Origin: Desulfovibrionaceae bacterium
GTDB lineage: Bacteria > Desulfobacterota > Desulfovibrionia > Desulfovibrionales > Desulfovibrionaceae
Direction: 5' to 3'
DNA length: 64,000 nt
NCBI GenBank assembly: GCA_009782775.1
Contig: WRIL01000011.1
Span: 1 to 64,000, forward strand
A program made the position numbers and the translations under genes. How positions within the stretch are numbered: the stretch's first letter is position 1; every line of letters begins with the position of its first letter. This document shows, piece by piece, positions 1-9,573 of this stretch. The notes under the pieces were generated by a model. That model had not been told where the DNA came from. It ran no database searches and saw nothing but the letters and a program-made list of their open reading frames with translations.

Positions 1-135
1 GTACGCCGGCATAAGATGGTAGCCGTCGGTCAGCGCCGCCACCATAGCGCACACGGGCGCGAACAGGATGACCGAATAGCCTTTATAGGCTATGTAGGTC
101 AACAAGGCCAAGGAGAGAATTATGCCGATAACCAT
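1..135 (-). CDS. GntP-family (gluconate/H+ symporter-like) permease, N-terminal part only, runs off the window start
   Basis: Reverse-strand ATG at 133-135 gives MVIGIILSLALLTYIAYKGYSVILFAPVCAMVAALTDGYHLMPAY, resembling GntP permease N-termini; SD-like GGAGG upstream. Not in the ORF track because it is truncated. Confidence 0.7.
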   Translation of the reverse strand, partial: MVIGIILSLALLTYIAYKGYSVILFAPVCAMVAALTDGYHLMPAY

Positions 136-336
136 AGAATACCTCCGGGAGTGATAAGGTTTAGATTATAGATTAGATTAGATTTAGATTAGCCACGTCG
201 AAATCTGCAATACCTCTGAGGTTCTCAGCCATTGTTCCCGATATCCCGGAGAAGCCCTCAACAAATTGAACAACCGGCGCCGCCGGACATCAGACGGCGA
301 TCATACGACTTTTATGAAATTTGCCTGGAGTAATAG

Positions 337-1053
337 CTAATTCACCACCCCGATGCAAGAGGTTTTTAGCAAATTTTCCACCCAGGCCGGAACCACTTTG
401 GTGGCCGGCCCATAATCGCTTTCCTGGAAGACTTTGGCCTGGTTGGAAGGCTCCAGGTTCAGCTCCACGGTTCTGGCCCCGCTGTGCCGGGCCATGACGC
501 AAAACTGCGCCGCCGGATAGACATTGCCGGAGGTGCCGATGGAGACGAAGATGGCGCATCTCCTCAGGGCAGCCTCTATTTCTGACATAAAAAAAGGCAC
601 CTCGCCGAACCAGACGATGTTGGGCCGGAGCGAACCGGCCGCCCCGCACTTGGGACAGGGGGTGGAGGTAAATAGATCTTCACTCCAGGGCATAACCGTA
701 GCGCACTTCCGGCAACGGACCTGCAAAAGTTCGCCGTGCATGTGCAACACGTTCCGGCTGCCCCCGCGCTCGTGCAGATCGTCAATATTTTGGGTGATGA
801 TCAGGGTTTCGCCCGGATATTCTTTTTCCAGACGGGCCAGGGCGAGGTGGGCCGCATTGGGCTGAATCGAACCGCTCAGCAAGGTGCGGCGCAGGGCGTT
901 ATGAAAGTTGTGCGACTGTTCCGGATCGCGCTCAAAACCTTCCGGGGTGACCACATCTTCCATGCGCACCTTTTGCCAGAGCCCGTCGGCATCGCGAAAG
1001 GTATCCAGGCCGCTTTCCTTGCTGATGCCAGCTCCGGTGAGAATTACCAACAT
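337..1053 (-). CDS. Sir2 family NAD-dependent protein deacylase
   Basis: MLVILTGAGISKESGLDTFRDADGLW, TQNIDDLHERGG, HMHGEL and two CxxC zinc pairs (CRKC...CPKC). Start placed at MLVIL rather than the longer ORF start. Confidence 0.93.
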   Translation of the reverse strand: MLVILTGAGISKESGLDTFRDADGLWQKVRMEDVVTPEGFERDPEQSHNFHNALRRTLLSGSIQPNAAHLALARLEKEYPGETLIITQNIDDLHERGGSRNVLHMHGELLQVRCRKCATVMPWSEDLFTSTPCPKCGAAGSLRPNIVWFGEVPFFMSEIEAALRRCAIFVSIGTSGNVYPAAQFCVMARHSGARTVELNLEPSNQAKVFQESDYGPATKVVPAWVENLLKTSCIGVVN

Positions 1054-1290
1054 GTCAACCTGCCTTTGCCGCATCCCGGGCGGCGCCGCCAATGATTGCC
1101 CGTTCCTCTCCACGCAGGGCCGTCTCCGCATACGTGAACTATGTGCGTAACTCCGGCTTTTTGCAATATAAAAATGGGTTGTCTTTTTGGCGGACTCGCC
1201 TTATAAAGATCAGGTCAGCGGCTTAAACCCGCCGGATTGAGCCGCGTAAACTTGAAAAAACCCTGGGCAAACCCAACAGGAGTCTTGAAT

Positions 1291-2202
1291 ATGCGTCTGG
1301 TGACCCGTTCGGATTTTGACGGCCTGGCCTGCGCTGTGTTGCTACGTTCCATTGGCCTGATTGAAGAGTACAAGTTCGCCCATCCCAAAGATTTGCAGGA
1401 CGGCCTGGTGGATGTGACGGACAACGACGTGCTGGCCAATGTGCCTTATGTGAACGGCTGCGGCATGTGGTTTGACCACCACAGCAGCGAACACGACCGT
1501 CTGGGCGTCGTGGAATTTGAGGGCAATTCCAAACTCGCCCCCAGTTGCGCCCGGGTAATCTGGGACTATTACAAAGGCCATGAAAGCTTTCCGGCAAGCT
1601 TGGACTCCATGATGGAAGCCGTGGATAAAGTGGACAGCGCCAACCTGAGCCGCGATGACATCCTTAATCCCAAAGGCTGGGTGCTCCTGGGCATGATCAT
1701 GGACCCGCGCACCGGCCTGGGCCGCTACCGCGACTATCGCATCAGCAATTACCAGCTCATGCTGGACATGATCAATTACTGCAAAGAAAAAAGCGCCGAG
1801 GAAATCCTGGAAACCGACGACGTCAAAGAGAGAACAGACCGCTATTTCGCCCACCAGAAAGACTTTGTGGCCATGTTATCCCGTTGCTCAAAAACCGACG
1901 GCAACGTGCTCATCATTGATCTGCGCGATGAGCCGGAGATTTTTTCGGGCAACCGTTTTACCGTCTATGCCCTGTACCCGGACACCAATGTCAGCGTCCA
2001 GGTCATCTGGGGACTGAAACAACAGAATGTGGTGATCACCGTGGGACACTCCATTCTCAACCGAGGCTGCACCGCGAACGTGGGTAAGCTGATGCTGGCC
2101 CATGGCGGCGGCGGGCATTTCCAGGTGGGAACCTGCCAAGTACCCACGGAAAAAGCCGCCCAGTCCATCCAGGAAATCGTCCAGGCGCTCAAGGGCACAT
2201 GA
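1291..2202 (+). CDS. DHH-family phosphoesterase (exopolyphosphatase-like)
   Basis: MRLVTRSDFDGLACAVLL, FDHHSSE and C-terminal GGGGHFQVGTCQV (DHHA1-like). Confidence 0.85.
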   Translation: MRLVTRSDFDGLACAVLLRSIGLIEEYKFAHPKDLQDGLVDVTDNDVLANVPYVNGCGMWFDHHSSEHDRLGVVEFEGNSKLAPSCARVIWDYYKGHESFPASLDSMMEAVDKVDSANLSRDDILNPKGWVLLGMIMDPRTGLGRYRDYRISNYQLMLDMINYCKEKSAEEILETDDVKERTDRYFAHQKDFVAMLSRCSKTDGNVLIIDLRDEPEIFSGNRFTVYALYPDTNVSVQVIWGLKQQNVVITVGHSILNRGCTANVGKLMLAHGGGGHFQVGTCQVPTEKAAQSIQEIVQALKGT

Positions 2203-2254
2203 TGCCGCCGGCCCGCAGCCCCCTTTGTCTTTAGACCGGGAGAGGGGTGCGGCC

Positions 2255-3094
2255 TTGAACGCCCTTGGGAAAAAGCGACAACTCCTCACTGAATACCTGC
2301 GCGGCCTAGGGAGCGTGGCTGTGGCTTTTTCCGGGGGGACGGATTCCGCCTTTTTGCTGCAAACCGCCCATGACGCCCTGGGTGACGGGGTCATGGCCGT
2401 GACCGGCTGTTCCCCGAGCTTTCCCCAGAGGGAATTGTGGACGGCCCAGGAATTTACCAGAACCAGGGGAATACGGCATTACTTGGTGAATTCCGAGGAA
2501 CTGGCCCTGGAAGATTTTGCCAAAAACCCGCCGGATCGCTGTTACTGGTGCAAAAAGCAGCTCCTGGGCAAAATCATGGACTTGGCCGCCCAAAAAGGGG
2601 CGGTCCGGGTAGCCGAGGCCTCCAACCTGGACGACGAAAACGATTACCGCCCAGGCTTAAAGGCCGTGGCCGAAATGGGTGTGCTCAGCCCCCTGCGCCT
2701 AGCCCGCCTGGGCAAGGCGGAAATCCGCGCCCTGTCCAAAGAAATGGGGCTGCCCACCTGGAACAAGCCCGCCTTTGCCTGCCTAGCCTCCCGTTTCCCT
2801 TACGGAGAGCGCATAAGCCCGGAAGGCTTGGCCCGCGTTGACGCCGCCGAACAGTTCCTGCTGGACCAGGGGTTTGAACAGGTGCGGGTGCGCTTTCATG
2901 AACAGGGGCGTCTGGCCCGCCTGGAACTGGACGAAGACGGCCTGGACCGCCTGGCGGACGCGGCTCTGCGCCGGCGCGTTGACCTGCATCTGCGCGAGCT
3001 GGGCTTTATATACAGCGCCGTTGATCTCCGCGGCTACCTCCCCGGCAGCCTGAACGCCCTCCTGGCGGAATACCGCCAGCAAGGAAACGAATAA
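2255..3094 (+). CDS. larE: ATP-dependent sulfur transferase LarE (PP-loop)
   Basis: PP-loop AVAFSGGTDSAFLL, RCYWCKKQLL, FACLASRFPYGERI. Probable TTG start at 2255 after GAGAGGGG. Confidence 0.88.
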   Translation: MNALGKKRQLLTEYLRGLGSVAVAFSGGTDSAFLLQTAHDALGDGVMAVTGCSPSFPQRELWTAQEFTRTRGIRHYLVNSEELALEDFAKNPPDRCYWCKKQLLGKIMDLAAQKGAVRVAEASNLDDENDYRPGLKAVAEMGVLSPLRLARLGKAEIRALSKEMGLPTWNKPAFACLASRFPYGERISPEGLARVDAAEQFLLDQGFEQVRVRFHEQGRLARLELDEDGLDRLADAALRRRVDLHLRELGFIYSAVDLRGYLPGSLNALLAEYRQQGNE

Positions 3095-3207
3095 TGGCGG
3101 CTTAGGCTCTACTTTCTGAACCTTATAAAAAATGGGGAGATTCCCCTTGAGCCTTTTGAAAACTAGAAGGAGTTCTCTCCAATACTGTCCGCCGCCCATG
3201 ACCGGCA

Positions 3208-4278
3208 TTATACGCCGATCTTCCGGCGCAACCGGCGCAGGCTCCTGGAATACGGCGGCCGGAACACCCCGTATTCGGTTATGAAGCCGCTAATCAGCCC
3301 GGCCGGGGTGACATCAAAGGCAAAATTATAGGCCGACACCCCTTCGGGGGCGATACGTCCGCCTCCCAAAAAGGTCACCTCCTGCTCAGGCCGCTCCTCC
3401 AGAGGTATGCCCGTCCCGTCGGGACAATGAAAATCAAAGGTGGAAGAAGGGGCGGCGACATAAAAAGGAACTCTAAAGCGCCTAGCCAGCAGAGCCACCC
3501 CGTAAGTGCCGATCTTGTTGGCCGTGTCGCCGTTGGCCGCGATGCGGTCCGCCCCCACCAGCGCCTTCCGCGCCAGCCCCCGGCTCAGGAGCAGGGCGCA
3601 AGCATTGTCACAGGCCAGACGCACTTCCACCCCGGCCGCCTTGAGTTCGTACGCGCTCAACCGGGCGCCCTGAAGCAGGGGGCGGGTTTCGTCGGCAATG
3701 ACCCGGATCTTCTTGCCCGCCTCCACGGCCGCGTAAATCACCCCCAGAGCCGTGCCGAAGCCGGAGGTGGCCAAAATCCCGGCATTGCAGTGGGTAAGCA
3801 CGGTATCTCCATCATCCAGCAGGGCCGCGCCATGTCCCCCCAGGCGGCGGTTGACGGAAATGTCTTCTTCCTGAATTGCCCAGGCCTCCGCCTCCCAAAC
3901 CACGATCAGGCCCGGCGGCTCCAAGCCCGGAGCGCGGCGCCAGACCTCGCGCATGCGTTCCACCGCCCGGCGCAGATTCACCGCCGTGGGCCGGACGGCA
4001 GCCAGCTTTTCCAACTGCGCATTTAACCAGGCCGGCCAGCCCGGCCCGACGACTCCCCGTTCTTCGAGTTCCAAGGCGGCCAGCCAGCAACCCCAGGCCG
4101 CGCTCACCCCTATGGCCGGAGCCCCGCGCACGGCCATATCCCGGATAGCCAAGATGAGGCCATCCACTGACCGGCAGCACAGATATTCCTCGCGCTCTGG
4201 CAGAAGGCGCTGGTCCAACAGACGCAACCGCCGCTCCGCGGGTTCAGGAATGATGGGGCAAAGCCTTCCTTGGTTCAT
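3208..4278 (-). CDS. mtnA: S-methyl-5-thioribose-1-phosphate isomerase
   Basis: [79 protein letters not shown]. Confidence 0.93.
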   Translation of the reverse strand: MNQGRLCPIIPEPAERRLRLLDQRLLPEREEYLCCRSVDGLILAIRDMAVRGAPAIGVSAAWGCWLAALELEERGVVGPGWPAWLNAQLEKLAAVRPTAVNLRRAVERMREVWRRAPGLEPPGLIVVWEAEAWAIQEEDISVNRRLGGHGAALLDDGDTVLTHCNAGILATSGFGTALGVIYAAVEAGKKIRVIADETRPLLQGARLSAYELKAAGVEVRLACDNACALLLSRGLARKALVGADRIAANGDTANKIGTYGVALLARRFRVPFYVAAPSSTFDFHCPDGTGIPLEERPEQEVTFLGGGRIAPEGVSAYNFAFDVTPAGLISGFITEYGVFRPPYSRSLRRLRRKIGV

Positions 4279-4472
4279 TATCTCCTCGCTTGCTGGCGTC
4301 AGGATACGGTAGGGAATGCTTCTTGACAAGTCCGAAATTGCAATTATCTGCTATAAGTGAACCTTAAACCAGACGGCTCCGCAACTGGCAAACATGCCGG
4401 CCTGTTGTCCGGGTATGAAGGCTGAATGTGATAATTTAAAAAATTAAATATTCCAAGATACTGGAGGTCACT

Positions 4473-4883
4473 ATGGTTATTGATTTCAGTTCAATTTATG
4501 ATGTGCCCAATGATTTGGAACGTTTTTTGAATGGAGTATTCCGTAATTCTCCTCTTAATTCGCGTGGAATGGATTATCCAAGAGTAAATATCGCGGAAAA
4601 TGACGATGGGTACATCGTGGATGTCTGTCTCCCAGGAGTGGATACGGCGGAAGTTGAGCTGACGATCACGGCGCGCAACTTGATCATCAAGGGTGAACGC
4701 AAATCTCCAGAAGGGCGCTACTTTCGCCAGGAACGCGGGGCCGGCGTGTTCCAGCGGGCCATCAGGCTCAATGTGCCGGTGGACCGCGACAAAGTGACGG
4801 CCAAAAGTGAAAATGGCATTCTGCGCGTGACTCTGCCCAAGGCCGAAGAAGTCAAGCAGCGCAAGATCAGCATTACATCCTGA
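4473..4883 (+). CDS. Hsp20/alpha-crystallin family small heat shock protein (1)
   Basis: Alpha-crystallin fold pattern: VNIAENDDGYIVDVCLPGVDTAEVELTITARNLIIKGER...NGILRVTLPKAE. Confidence 0.93.
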   Translation: MVIDFSSIYDVPNDLERFLNGVFRNSPLNSRGMDYPRVNIAENDDGYIVDVCLPGVDTAEVELTITARNLIIKGERKSPEGRYFRQERGAGVFQRAIRLNVPVDRDKVTAKSENGILRVTLPKAEEVKQRKISITS

Positions 4884-4910
4884 ATTTATCATCTTGCACA
4901 GGAGTAAAAC

Positions 4911-5261
4911 ATGAACAAAACAACCAGAAAGAGTACCGGAATCATCCCGCCCACAGACATACTGGAAATGGAGGACGGCTTCCATATCATCATGGACCTG
5001 CCTGGGGTCAGCCAGGAAAACCTGACCGTGGACATTGAGGAATCGGAATTGGCCATCAACGCGACCAGCTCATATTCGGAGGCTGGCAACGATTCCCGCA
5101 GACTGCACACCGAGTTCGGCAACCACAATTACCAGCGCAGTTTCACCCTGTCCGACATGGTGGACCGGGAGCATGTCAAGGCGGTGTTGCGCCACGGCGT
5201 CCTGCGCCTATACCTGCCCAAGGCTGAAGCCATGAAGCCCAGGCGCATAAAAATCAGTTGA
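4911..5261 (+). CDS. Hsp20/alpha-crystallin family small heat shock protein (2)
   Basis: DGFHIIMDLPGVSQENLTVDIEESELAINA...HGVLRLYLPKAEAMKPRRIKI; tandem with the first Hsp20. Confidence 0.92.
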   Translation: MNKTTRKSTGIIPPTDILEMEDGFHIIMDLPGVSQENLTVDIEESELAINATSSYSEAGNDSRRLHTEFGNHNYQRSFTLSDMVDREHVKAVLRHGVLRLYLPKAEAMKPRRIKIS

Positions 5262-5506
5262 AAAAACACACGCCAGCCCCGTTTTAGCGTAAACCCGCGC
5301 AACAAGACTGAGGTTACTGGAAAAGCGGGCTGGGCGCGGGGGTGAAAAAAATTCATGGAGATATGCCCTATTTTTTCCTTGACTATTGACGTAGGCAAAT
5401 AAATCAGGCATTTGCCCAAAAGAGGATCGCACGCTGCGTTGGTCATTTGTGACACCGGCATATCAGCTGCGGAGGTTGAACAATTTCTTTGCGAGGTTTT
5501 TTATTT

Positions 5507-5770
5507 ATGTCCAAGTCTCTCTATGTGGGCAATCTGCCCTGGTCCGCCACAAAAGAAGAAGTACAGAACCTGTTTGAAGCCCACGGTAGTGTGCTTTCGG
5601 TAAAACTCGTCAGCGACCGTGAAACCGGTCGCGCCCGCGGCTTCGGTTTTGTGGAAATGGAAGATCCTGACGCCGCCAAGGCCATTCAGGAACTGGACGG
5701 CGCCAGCTTCGGCGGACGCACCCTGCGGGTGAATGAAGCCCAGCCCAAGGCTCCTCGCCAGCAGTTTTAA
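5507..5770 (+). CDS. RNA-binding protein, single RRM domain
   Basis: RNP2 SLYVGNLPW and RNP1 RARGFGFVEM; start MSKSLYVGNLPW at 5507. Confidence 0.93.
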   Translation: MSKSLYVGNLPWSATKEEVQNLFEAHGSVLSVKLVSDRETGRARGFGFVEMEDPDAAKAIQELDGASFGGRTLRVNEAQPKAPRQQF

Positions 5771-5790
5771 CTTATGGCTTTATGAAAAAA

Positions 5791-5824
5791 AGACAGACCC
5801 CGCCCCGGTGGGGTCTGTCTTTTT
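5791..5824 (+). terminator. Rho-independent terminator after the RRM gene
   Basis: AGACAGACCCCGCCCCGGTGGGGTCTGTCTTTTT: strong hairpin plus T tract. Confidence 0.9.
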
Positions 5825-5838
5825 ACAGGAATTGCAAA

Positions 5839-6183
5839 ATGCTGAAAAGCCTCCTCTTGATTGGCGCGGCCCTGCTCATGTTGCCGGGTTGCTCTTCAAT
5901 ATTTACGGATGACGTCATGGTCAATAAGGAAGAGCGCGGCGCTTCCTTCAGCGTGCGTCGGGGCGTGGTGCTGAACGTCCGCGACATCTACGTCCCTTCA
6001 GGTCCACGGGCCGGCAGGGGCGCAAACCCCGTGCAGGAGGCGAATTTCCTGGAGATAACCATTCTTCTGGAAAGCGGTGAGGAAATCATATCGCAACGCG
6101 AGGCTGACGATTTCTTCAAAAAAGGGGATCGGGTGCGCGTACTGACCGACCAAAACAACCATTTACGCGTCCAGCACGAATAA
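5839..6183 (+). CDS. Small lipoprotein of unknown function
   Basis: MLKSLLLIGAALLMLPGCSS signal peptide with lipobox; start placed downstream of the terminator. Confidence 0.75.
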   Translation: MLKSLLLIGAALLMLPGCSSIFTDDVMVNKEERGASFSVRRGVVLNVRDIYVPSGPRAGRGANPVQEANFLEITILLESGEEIISQREADDFFKKGDRVRVLTDQNNHLRVQHE

Positions 6184-6254
6184 TCCCGAAAAATAAAAAT
6201 TCCTTGCCAAATTTTCACTCGCCTATTGATCTTAATTTTATTTTATATTAATAT

Positions 6255-6269
6255 CAGTAATAATTATCA
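6255..6269. promoter_or_regulatory. Putative Fur/PerR-type operator
   Basis: CAGTAATAATTATCA matches the 7-1-7 Fur-type box TGATAAT-N-ATTATCA at 11 of 14 positions; AT-rich region upstream of a Fur-family gene. Confidence 0.4.
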
Positions 6270-6367
6270 GATTAGATAAGAAAATAAAAAACTATTTCAT
6301 GAAAGCCCGCTTGGTTTTTTTAGATATTTAACTTGGCGAGCCGTTTATGCATTTATTAGGAGAAGCC

Positions 6368-6751
6368 ATGCAAAACACCAGAATGACCAAGCAGAGGGCT
6401 ACTATCCTGGATGAGCTACGCAAAGTCACCTCCCATCCCACAGCGGATGAAATATATGGCATGGTGCGCTGTAAAATGCCGCACATCAGCCTGGGCACGG
6501 TTTATCGCAACCTTGAACTCCTTACCGAGAACAAGGAAGTGCAAAAATTGGAATACGCGGGCTTCCAGAAGCGCTTTGACGGGAATACGCGCCCCCACGC
6601 CCATGTGCGTTGCGAACGTTGTGGCCGGGTGGCCGATGTTTACGGCCATCTGCCGGAACCTCAAATGCCGGAAGGCATGGAGGCCCCAGGTTTTACCATT
6701 CTCACGGTCCGCATGGAATTCCTGGGGCTGTGCGCCCAGTGCGGCCAGTAG
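6368..6751 (+). CDS. Fur family transcriptional regulator (PerR-like)
   Basis: MTKQRATILDELRKVTSHPTADEIYGMVR...ISLGTVYRNLELL...HAHVRCERCGRVADV...CAQCG. Confidence 0.92.
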   Translation: MQNTRMTKQRATILDELRKVTSHPTADEIYGMVRCKMPHISLGTVYRNLELLTENKEVQKLEYAGFQKRFDGNTRPHAHVRCERCGRVADVYGHLPEPQMPEGMEAPGFTILTVRMEFLGLCAQCGQ

Positions 6752-6757
6752 CCTGCC

Positions 6758-8035
6758 TTATTTGCGCGGTTCCCAAGAGCGCAGAGCCTCCAGGGCGCGG
6801 CTGAAATCCTCCTCCTTATGCGCGAAAGAAACCATGGCCGCCTCAAAGCATGAAGGAGCCAGGTAAACGCCGCATCCCCGCATATGCTTGTACAGGTTGG
6901 TATAAAGCGCCGCATCCGCGCTTTGGGCGGAGGCGAAATCCAGCACCTTCCGGCCGGTAAAGAAAATGGTGAACATGCTGGCCAGACGGTTTATGCGCGC
7001 CTCCACTCCCTTGGCCGCGAAAATTTTTTCCATCTCCCGGCAGAATTCCTCCACCCTGGCGGCCAGAGCCGCATAATCCGAGACCCGCAGAGCCTCCAGA
7101 GCGGCCAGCCCGGCAGCCATGGCCACCGGGTTGCCGGAAAGAGTGCCTGCCTGATATACCGAGCCTTCAGGGGCTATGCGGGCCATAATCTCGCGTCTGC
7201 CTCCATAGGCCCCCACCGGCATGCCGGCGCCGATGATTTTCCCCAGGGTTGTCAGATCCGGCTTCACACCGTAATATCCCTGGGCGCAATTGTAGGAGAC
7301 CCTGAACCCGGTAATAACCTCATCAAAAACCAACAGGGCGCCGTAACGATCGCAGATGGCGCGCAGGGCCTCCAAAAAACCCGGTTCAGGAAGCACCAGT
7401 CCCATATTGCCGGCCGCCGGCTCCACGAAAATAGCGGCAATCTCCTCCCCCTGCCGGCGGAAAAGTTCCTCCACCGCCGGGGTATCGTTATAAGGGGCGA
7501 TGAGCGTATCCTCAACCACCGAAGGCGGGACTCCTGGAGTGCCGGGCAGGGAGAGGGTGGCGACTCCGGATCCGGCCCTGGCCAGGAAGGCGTCTCCGTG
7601 ACCGTGATAACCTCCGTCAAATTTGACCAGCCGGTTGCGTCCGGTAAAAGCCCTGGCCAAGCGCAGGGCGCTCATGGTCGCCTCGGTGCCGGAACTTACC
7701 ATGCGGATCATTTCCATAGCGGGCAAAGCCGCGCAGACGACCTCAGCCAGACGCACCTCCGCCTCGCAAGGCGCTCCGAAGCTGCTTCCGCGCTCTGCCG
7801 CTTCCACGATCGCCCGCAACACCCCTGGATGGGCATGCCCCAGGATCAACGGCCCCCAGGACTGCACAAAATCAATATATTCCACCCCATCCGCCGTGGT
7901 GATCCGGCTGCCACTACCCCGGACAATGAACAAAGGAACGCTGTCCACCGCCAGGCAGGCGCGCACCGGACTGTTCACCCCGCCTGGGATATACTTCCGG
8001 GCCAGGTCGAACAATTCCTCTGAGCGTTTTTCCAT
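6758..8035 (-). CDS. hemL: Glutamate-1-semialdehyde 2,1-aminomutase
   Basis: [71 protein letters not shown]. Confidence 0.96.
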   Translation of the reverse strand: MEKRSEELFDLARKYIPGGVNSPVRACLAVDSVPLFIVRGSGSRITTADGVEYIDFVQSWGPLILGHAHPGVLRAIVEAAERGSSFGAPCEAEVRLAEVVCAALPAMEMIRMVSSGTEATMSALRLARAFTGRNRLVKFDGGYHGHGDAFLARAGSGVATLSLPGTPGVPPSVVEDTLIAPYNDTPAVEELFRRQGEEIAAIFVEPAAGNMGLVLPEPGFLEALRAICDRYGALLVFDEVITGFRVSYNCAQGYYGVKPDLTTLGKIIGAGMPVGAYGGRREIMARIAPEGSVYQAGTLSGNPVAMAAGLAALEALRVSDYAALAARVEEFCREMEKIFAAKGVEARINRLASMFTIFFTGRKVLDFASAQSADAALYTNLYKHMRGCGVYLAPSCFEAAMVSFAHKEEDFSRALEALRSWEPRK

Positions 8036-8055
8036 AATTCCTCTCTTTACCAAGA

Positions 8056-9042
8056 TTACTCTTCTTTAAGCGCCCGCGCCATCAATTGCCTGGCCGCCTC
8101 CCCGGCGCCCAGAGAGCCGCGCAGCAAGGTATGCACCGTAGCGGCCACCGGCAATTCCACTCCCAAATCCCGGCCCAGAGCCAGAGCCGCCTCGGTGGTC
8201 TTGACCCCCTCGGCGACCATGCCTATTTCCGCCTGGATCTGTTCTAAATTTTTACCGGCGGCCAGACCCAGACCCATTCGCCGGTTACGCGAAAGATCCC
8301 CCGCGCAGGTGAGCGCCAGATCCCCCAGACCGGACAGCCCCATAAAGGTAACCGGCTGCGCCCCCATGGCCGCTCCCAGACGGCTTATTTCGGCCAAGCC
8401 GCGGGTCAGGAGCGCGGCCCTGGCGTTATGCCCCAGACCCAGGCCATCGCTGACCCCGGCGGCGATGGCGATGATGTTTTTCAAGGCTCCGCCCAGTTCC
8501 ACCCCTAGAACGTCCATGCTGGAATAAACCCGGAAGCGCGGGGTGGAAAAAATATGACGCAGGCGGCCGCCCAAATCCTTGTCGGCGCAGCCCAGAGCCA
8601 CGGCGCAGGGCAGACCACGCAGCACTTCGGCCGCGAAAGACGGCCCTGAAAGAATCGCATACGGCGTACGGGGCAGCTCTTCCGCGACCATACCCGACAT
8701 GGTCTTGTGGCTGACCAGTTCCAGCCCCTTGCTGGCGCAGATCAGGGGCAGGTCCGGGGTGAAACGCGGAACCAGGGAGCGCAGCACGTCGCGGGCGCCC
8801 TGGCAAGGCACCGCCAGCACGCAAAGAGCCGCCCCGGCAAAAGCCTCGTCCGGATCCAGGCTGGCCCTCAGACGCTCGTGCAGGGGCAGGCCCGGCAAGT
8901 AACGCGGATTTTCGCGGCTGGTGTTCACCGCCAGGGCAATTTCCGCATCGCGCAACCACAAGGTAACCGTCAGCCCCTTGGAGGCAAGCATGTTGCCCAG
9001 GGCCGTGCCCCAGCTTCCTCCGCCAAGAATGACCGCACGCAT
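8056..9042 (-). CDS. gpsA: NAD(P)-dependent glycerol-3-phosphate dehydrogenase
   Basis: [64 protein letters not shown]. Confidence 0.95.
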   Translation of the reverse strand: MRAVILGGGSWGTALGNMLASKGLTVTLWLRDAEIALAVNTSRENPRYLPGLPLHERLRASLDPDEAFAGAALCVLAVPCQGARDVLRSLVPRFTPDLPLICASKGLELVSHKTMSGMVAEELPRTPYAILSGPSFAAEVLRGLPCAVALGCADKDLGGRLRHIFSTPRFRVYSSMDVLGVELGGALKNIIAIAAGVSDGLGLGHNARAALLTRGLAEISRLGAAMGAQPVTFMGLSGLGDLALTCAGDLSRNRRMGLGLAAGKNLEQIQAEIGMVAEGVKTTEAALALGRDLGVELPVAATVHTLLRGSLGAGEAARQLMARALKEE

Positions 9043-9077
9043 TTGTCTTCTCCGCTCTTTTAGGCTATGCTTTTGGA

Positions 9078-9569
9078 ATGGGAAAAACATATAGCGAATT
9101 CACCCAAACGGAAAGGCGAATCCTGGCCCTGGCGCAGAAAAACCTGCCGGACAGCGCGACTCCTTACGCGGAAATCGCCGCCATGGCCGGCGCCACTGAG
9201 GCCGAGGTACTGGAACTTTTGCGATCTCTCAAGGCCGCCGGGGTGATCCGGCGTTTCGGGGCCAGCCTGAAACACCAGCGCGCCGGCTTCAAACACAATC
9301 TTATGGTGGCCTGGAAGGTGAAGGATCGACAGGAGGCGGACGCGGCTGCGCGAGCAGCCACTGCCCTGCCGCAGATTTCCCATTGCTATTACCGTCCTTC
9401 CCCGGAGAAGGACCGTTGGCCCTGGGAATTTTTCACCATGTTCCACGGCCGGCGGGAGGAAGACTGCGCGGTGGGCATGGCCGAACTCTCTCAAAAAACC
9501 GGGCTGACCGAATACGCTGCCCTGCGTAGCCTGCGGGAACTGAAAAAAATATCCATGACTTATTTTTAG
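9078..9569 (+). CDS. Siroheme decarboxylase subunit (AhbB-like, Lrp/AsnC fold)
   Basis: AAGVIRRFGASLKHQRAGFKHNLMVAWKV...QISHCYYRP resembles AhbB; located next to hemL. Confidence 0.82.
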   Translation: MGKTYSEFTQTERRILALAQKNLPDSATPYAEIAAMAGATEAEVLELLRSLKAAGVIRRFGASLKHQRAGFKHNLMVAWKVKDRQEADAAARAATALPQISHCYYRPSPEKDRWPWEFFTMFHGRREEDCAVGMAELSQKTGLTEYAALRSLRELKKISMTYF

Positions 9570-9573
9570 AGCA

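Noticed and set aside
4322-4360. Sigma70 promoter (TTGACA...TATAAG) upstream of Hsp20
   Set aside because: TTGACA is present at 4323 but spacing to TATAAG is about 23 bp and to TTATCT about 15 bp; not a convincing promoter without transcript data.
6884-8023. 379-aa + strand ORF opposite hemL
   Set aside because: Shadow ORF; hemL is strongly supported on the minus strand.
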